NCBI GenBank assembly: GCA_905193585.1
Contig: CAJJPG010000046.1
Coordinates: forward strand, 1 to 12,664
Direction: 5' to 3'
Origin: an uncultured Oscillospiraceae bacterium
GTDB taxonomy: Bacteria; Bacillota; Clostridia; Oscillospirales; Acutalibacteraceae
Length of the DNA: 12,664 bases
Shown here: one piece after another, positions 11,571 to 12,664 of the stretch
Position numbering within the stretch: the first letter of the stretch is position 1
How the letters are laid out: each line of letters starts with the position of its first letter
Made by a program: the position numbers and the translations under genes
The notes under the pieces: model-generated
What the model saw: only the letters and a program-made list of their open reading frames with translations
Database searches by the model: none
Told to the model about the DNA's origin: nothing

Positions 11571-12452
11571 TTAAATACCCTCGTAAAGTCCGGCGTCTGC
11601 CATTTTGTTAAGTGCGGCGGAGACCATATCCTTATCCTCTTTATATGTAACGCCGTACCATTTATCCTCGGCAACCATAACCTTAACGCGCTTTTCGCCG
11701 CTTTCTATAAGTTTTGAAACCACGCTCGGCAGGAAATACTCGGATTTCGGAACACCTATTTTTTCCTTAAGAAAATCCACAAACCCATCGGCAGCGTATT
11801 TGAATAAATCGGGCATAAAGCCCCAAAGATTCATTGAAACTACCGTATCGGGCGACATTGCGGTCCATGTCTTGCCGTCGTCCTCTGTATATTTGCAGTC
11901 AACTATTTTAGTGCGCTCGGTAACCGATTTCAACTCGCCGTTTTCAATTTCGCACACACCGCGCGAAACAGAGCCGTTTTCGGTCAGCGTATTGGCAAGG
12001 CGGAAGCCTACCATGCAGTAGTCCTTATCGTTATTGCGGAGAAAATCAGCCATATGCGTAAAGGCGGTTTTGCCGTAATAATCATCGGCGTTTATAACCG
12101 CAAACGGCTCGTGAACCACATCCTTGCAGCAAAGCACCGCGTGCGCCGTGCCCCACGGCTTTGTGCGGTCGGCAGGGCAGGTAAAGCCCTCGGGTAGCTC
12201 GTCAATTTCCTGGAAAACATATTCGGTTTTAACCATTTTTTCAATATGCTTTGCGGTAACTGCCTTGAAATCCTGCTCAATAGCGTGCTTAATAACAAAA
12301 ACCACCTTGTTAAAGCCCGCCTTTACCGCGTCATAAACCGAGTAATCAAGCAGTATTTCGCCGTTTTTGCCTATCGGCGCTATCTGCTTTAAGCCACCGA
12401 AACGGCTGCCCATTCCGGCTGCCATAACTATAAGTGTAATATCCTTATTCAT
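11571..12452 (-). CDS. Sugar-phosphate nucleotidyltransferase-like protein
   Basis: Cytosolic NTP-transferase-fold protein of 293 aa from the ATG at 12452. The nucleotide loop AAGMGSRFGGLKQ (11-23), the GTAHA segment (101-105) and metal-binding NADDYYG (121-127) are typical of enzymes joining a sugar-1-phosphate to UTP, dTTP or CTP. I cannot name the substrate. The start is set by AAAAGGAG 8 nt upstream; an in-frame extension upstream to 12503 has no such site. It is the first gene of the five-gene operon with rhaM, nagB, nagA and ybaK, so a GlcNAc-1-P or deoxysugar-1-P substrate is a reasonable guess but unproven. Confidence 0.82.
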   Translation of the reverse strand: MNKDITLIVMAAGMGSRFGGLKQIAPIGKNGEILLDYSVYDAVKAGFNKVVFVIKHAIEQDFKAVTAKHIEKMVKTEYVFQEIDELPEGFTCPADRTKPWGTAHAVLCCKDVVHEPFAVINADDYYGKTAFTHMADFLRNNDKDYCMVGFRLANTLTENGSVSRGVCEIENGELKSVTERTKIVDCKYTEDDGKTWTAMSPDTVVSMNLWGFMPDLFKYAADGFVDFLKEKIGVPKSEYFLPSVVSKLIESGEKRVKVMVAEDKWYGVTYKEDKDMVSAALNKMADAGLYEGI

Positions 12453-12474
12453 AAACAACACTCCTTTTAAGCCT

Positions 12475-12503
12475 ATAATAACATATTTTTCCGTAAAATA
12501 CAA
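12475..12503 (-). promoter_or_regulatory. Promoter of the nucleotidyltransferase-rhaM-nagBA-ybaK operon
   Basis: On the minus strand, TTGTAT (12503-12498) and TATTAT (12480-12475) are spaced by 17 nt, followed by the AAAAGGAG site and the ATG at 12452. It would drive the whole operon because the internal gaps are 13 nt or less. It is back to back with the mtaB promoter. Confidence 0.5.
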
Positions 12504-12553
12504 TTACCAATCAGTTTGCAATCGGCTTTTTTTACTTAAAAATCGGCTATGTA

Positions 12554-12582
12554 TTGAAAAAAAGTCTGATTTAGTATATAAT
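12554..12582 (+). promoter_or_regulatory. Promoter of the mtaB-like gene
   Basis: TTGAAA (12554-12559) and TATAAT (12577-12582) are spaced by 17 nt, giving a start near 12589 and a short leader before GGAG (12600-12603) and the ATG at 12611. Confidence 0.7.
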
Positions 12583-12610
12583 TGATTTATAAATTTTACG
12601 GAGATAAAAA

Positions 12611-12664
12611 ATGAAGGTTACTTTTTATACACTCGGCTGCAAGGTCAATCAATACGAAACTGAG
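12611..12664 (+). CDS. mtaB: tRNA methylthiotransferase MtaB-like protein, N-terminal fragment
   Basis: Only the first 18 codons are in the window (MKVTFYTLGCKVNQYETE). The LGCKVNQYE stretch is the start of the methylthiotransferase (UPF0004) domain, with the first cysteine of its iron-sulfur cluster; the KVNQYE form is typical of MtaB, which modifies t6A to ms2t6A at tRNA position 37. RimO or MiaB usually show different residues here. The gene is cut by the window edge, not truncated in nature as far as can be seen. Confidence 0.8.
   Translation, partial: MKVTFYTLGCKVNQYETE

Noticed and set aside
11605..12021. 138-aa plus-strand open frame inside the nucleotidyltransferase gene
   Set aside because: Shadow of a gene with clear motifs; no ribosome binding site or family signature.

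Overview
The window looks like a chromosomal stretch from a low-to-mid GC Clostridia member, most likely a gut Oscillospiraceae/Ruminococcaceae-type commensal. This is inferred from AT-rich Firmicutes-style promoters, strong AAGGAGG ribosome binding sites, a SipW-type signal peptidase with TasA-like substrates, an LPXTG-like anchor, and the amino-sugar and deoxysugar genes. No rRNA, tRNA or CRISPR array is visible. Family names come from reading the translated sequences; no database search was run.

Region 1 (1-1676) holds one tyrosine recombinase gene (358-1473) enclosed by an exact 19-bp inverted repeat (109-127 and 1560-1578). The right copy is part of an 11-5-11 palindrome that looks like a recombinase core site. 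Just inside the left copy is a near-consensus promoter (TTGCAT, 17 nt, extended -10 TGCTATAAT) firing leftward out of the segment. In the present orientation it would make a short structured RNA of about 130 nt ending at a terminator at 26-54. If the segment inverted, the same promoter would face the surface-protein genes to the right, which show no convincing promoter of their own. This fits a phase-variation switch (inverton) carrying its own recombinase.

Region 2 (1677-6961) is a seven-gene rightward cluster: a TetR-family regulator; a TasA-like protein with an LPXTG-like anchor; a small TasA/camelysin-like SipW substrate; a 73-aa cysteine-rich putative zinc-ribbon protein; a SipW-type (Ser/His, ER-type) signal peptidase with a cytosolic coiled-coil tail; a 480-aa protein fusing a SipW-type signal and TasA-like N-terminus to a beta-helix domain; and a two-TM protein with the SipW-type signal motif placed internally. 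Together they read as a cell-surface or biofilm-fibre system whose substrates are probably processed by its own signal peptidase.

Region 3 (6962-7731) holds a thioredoxin gene with its own promoter and a small MITE-like repeat with inward-facing TTAGATG-type heptad ends, followed by a strong rightward terminator.

Region 4 (7732-12503) is leftward. A fucO-like lactaldehyde reductase gene has its own promoter and an inverted repeat at the start site. Upstream of it is a tightly packed operon in the order sugar nucleotidyltransferase, L-rhamnose mutarotase, nagB, nagA, ybaK. The gene set suggests use of GlcNAc and 6-deoxysugars such as fucose or rhamnose, as found in mucin or plant glycans. The window ends in the first 18 codons of a rightward mtaB-like tRNA methylthiotransferase gene.
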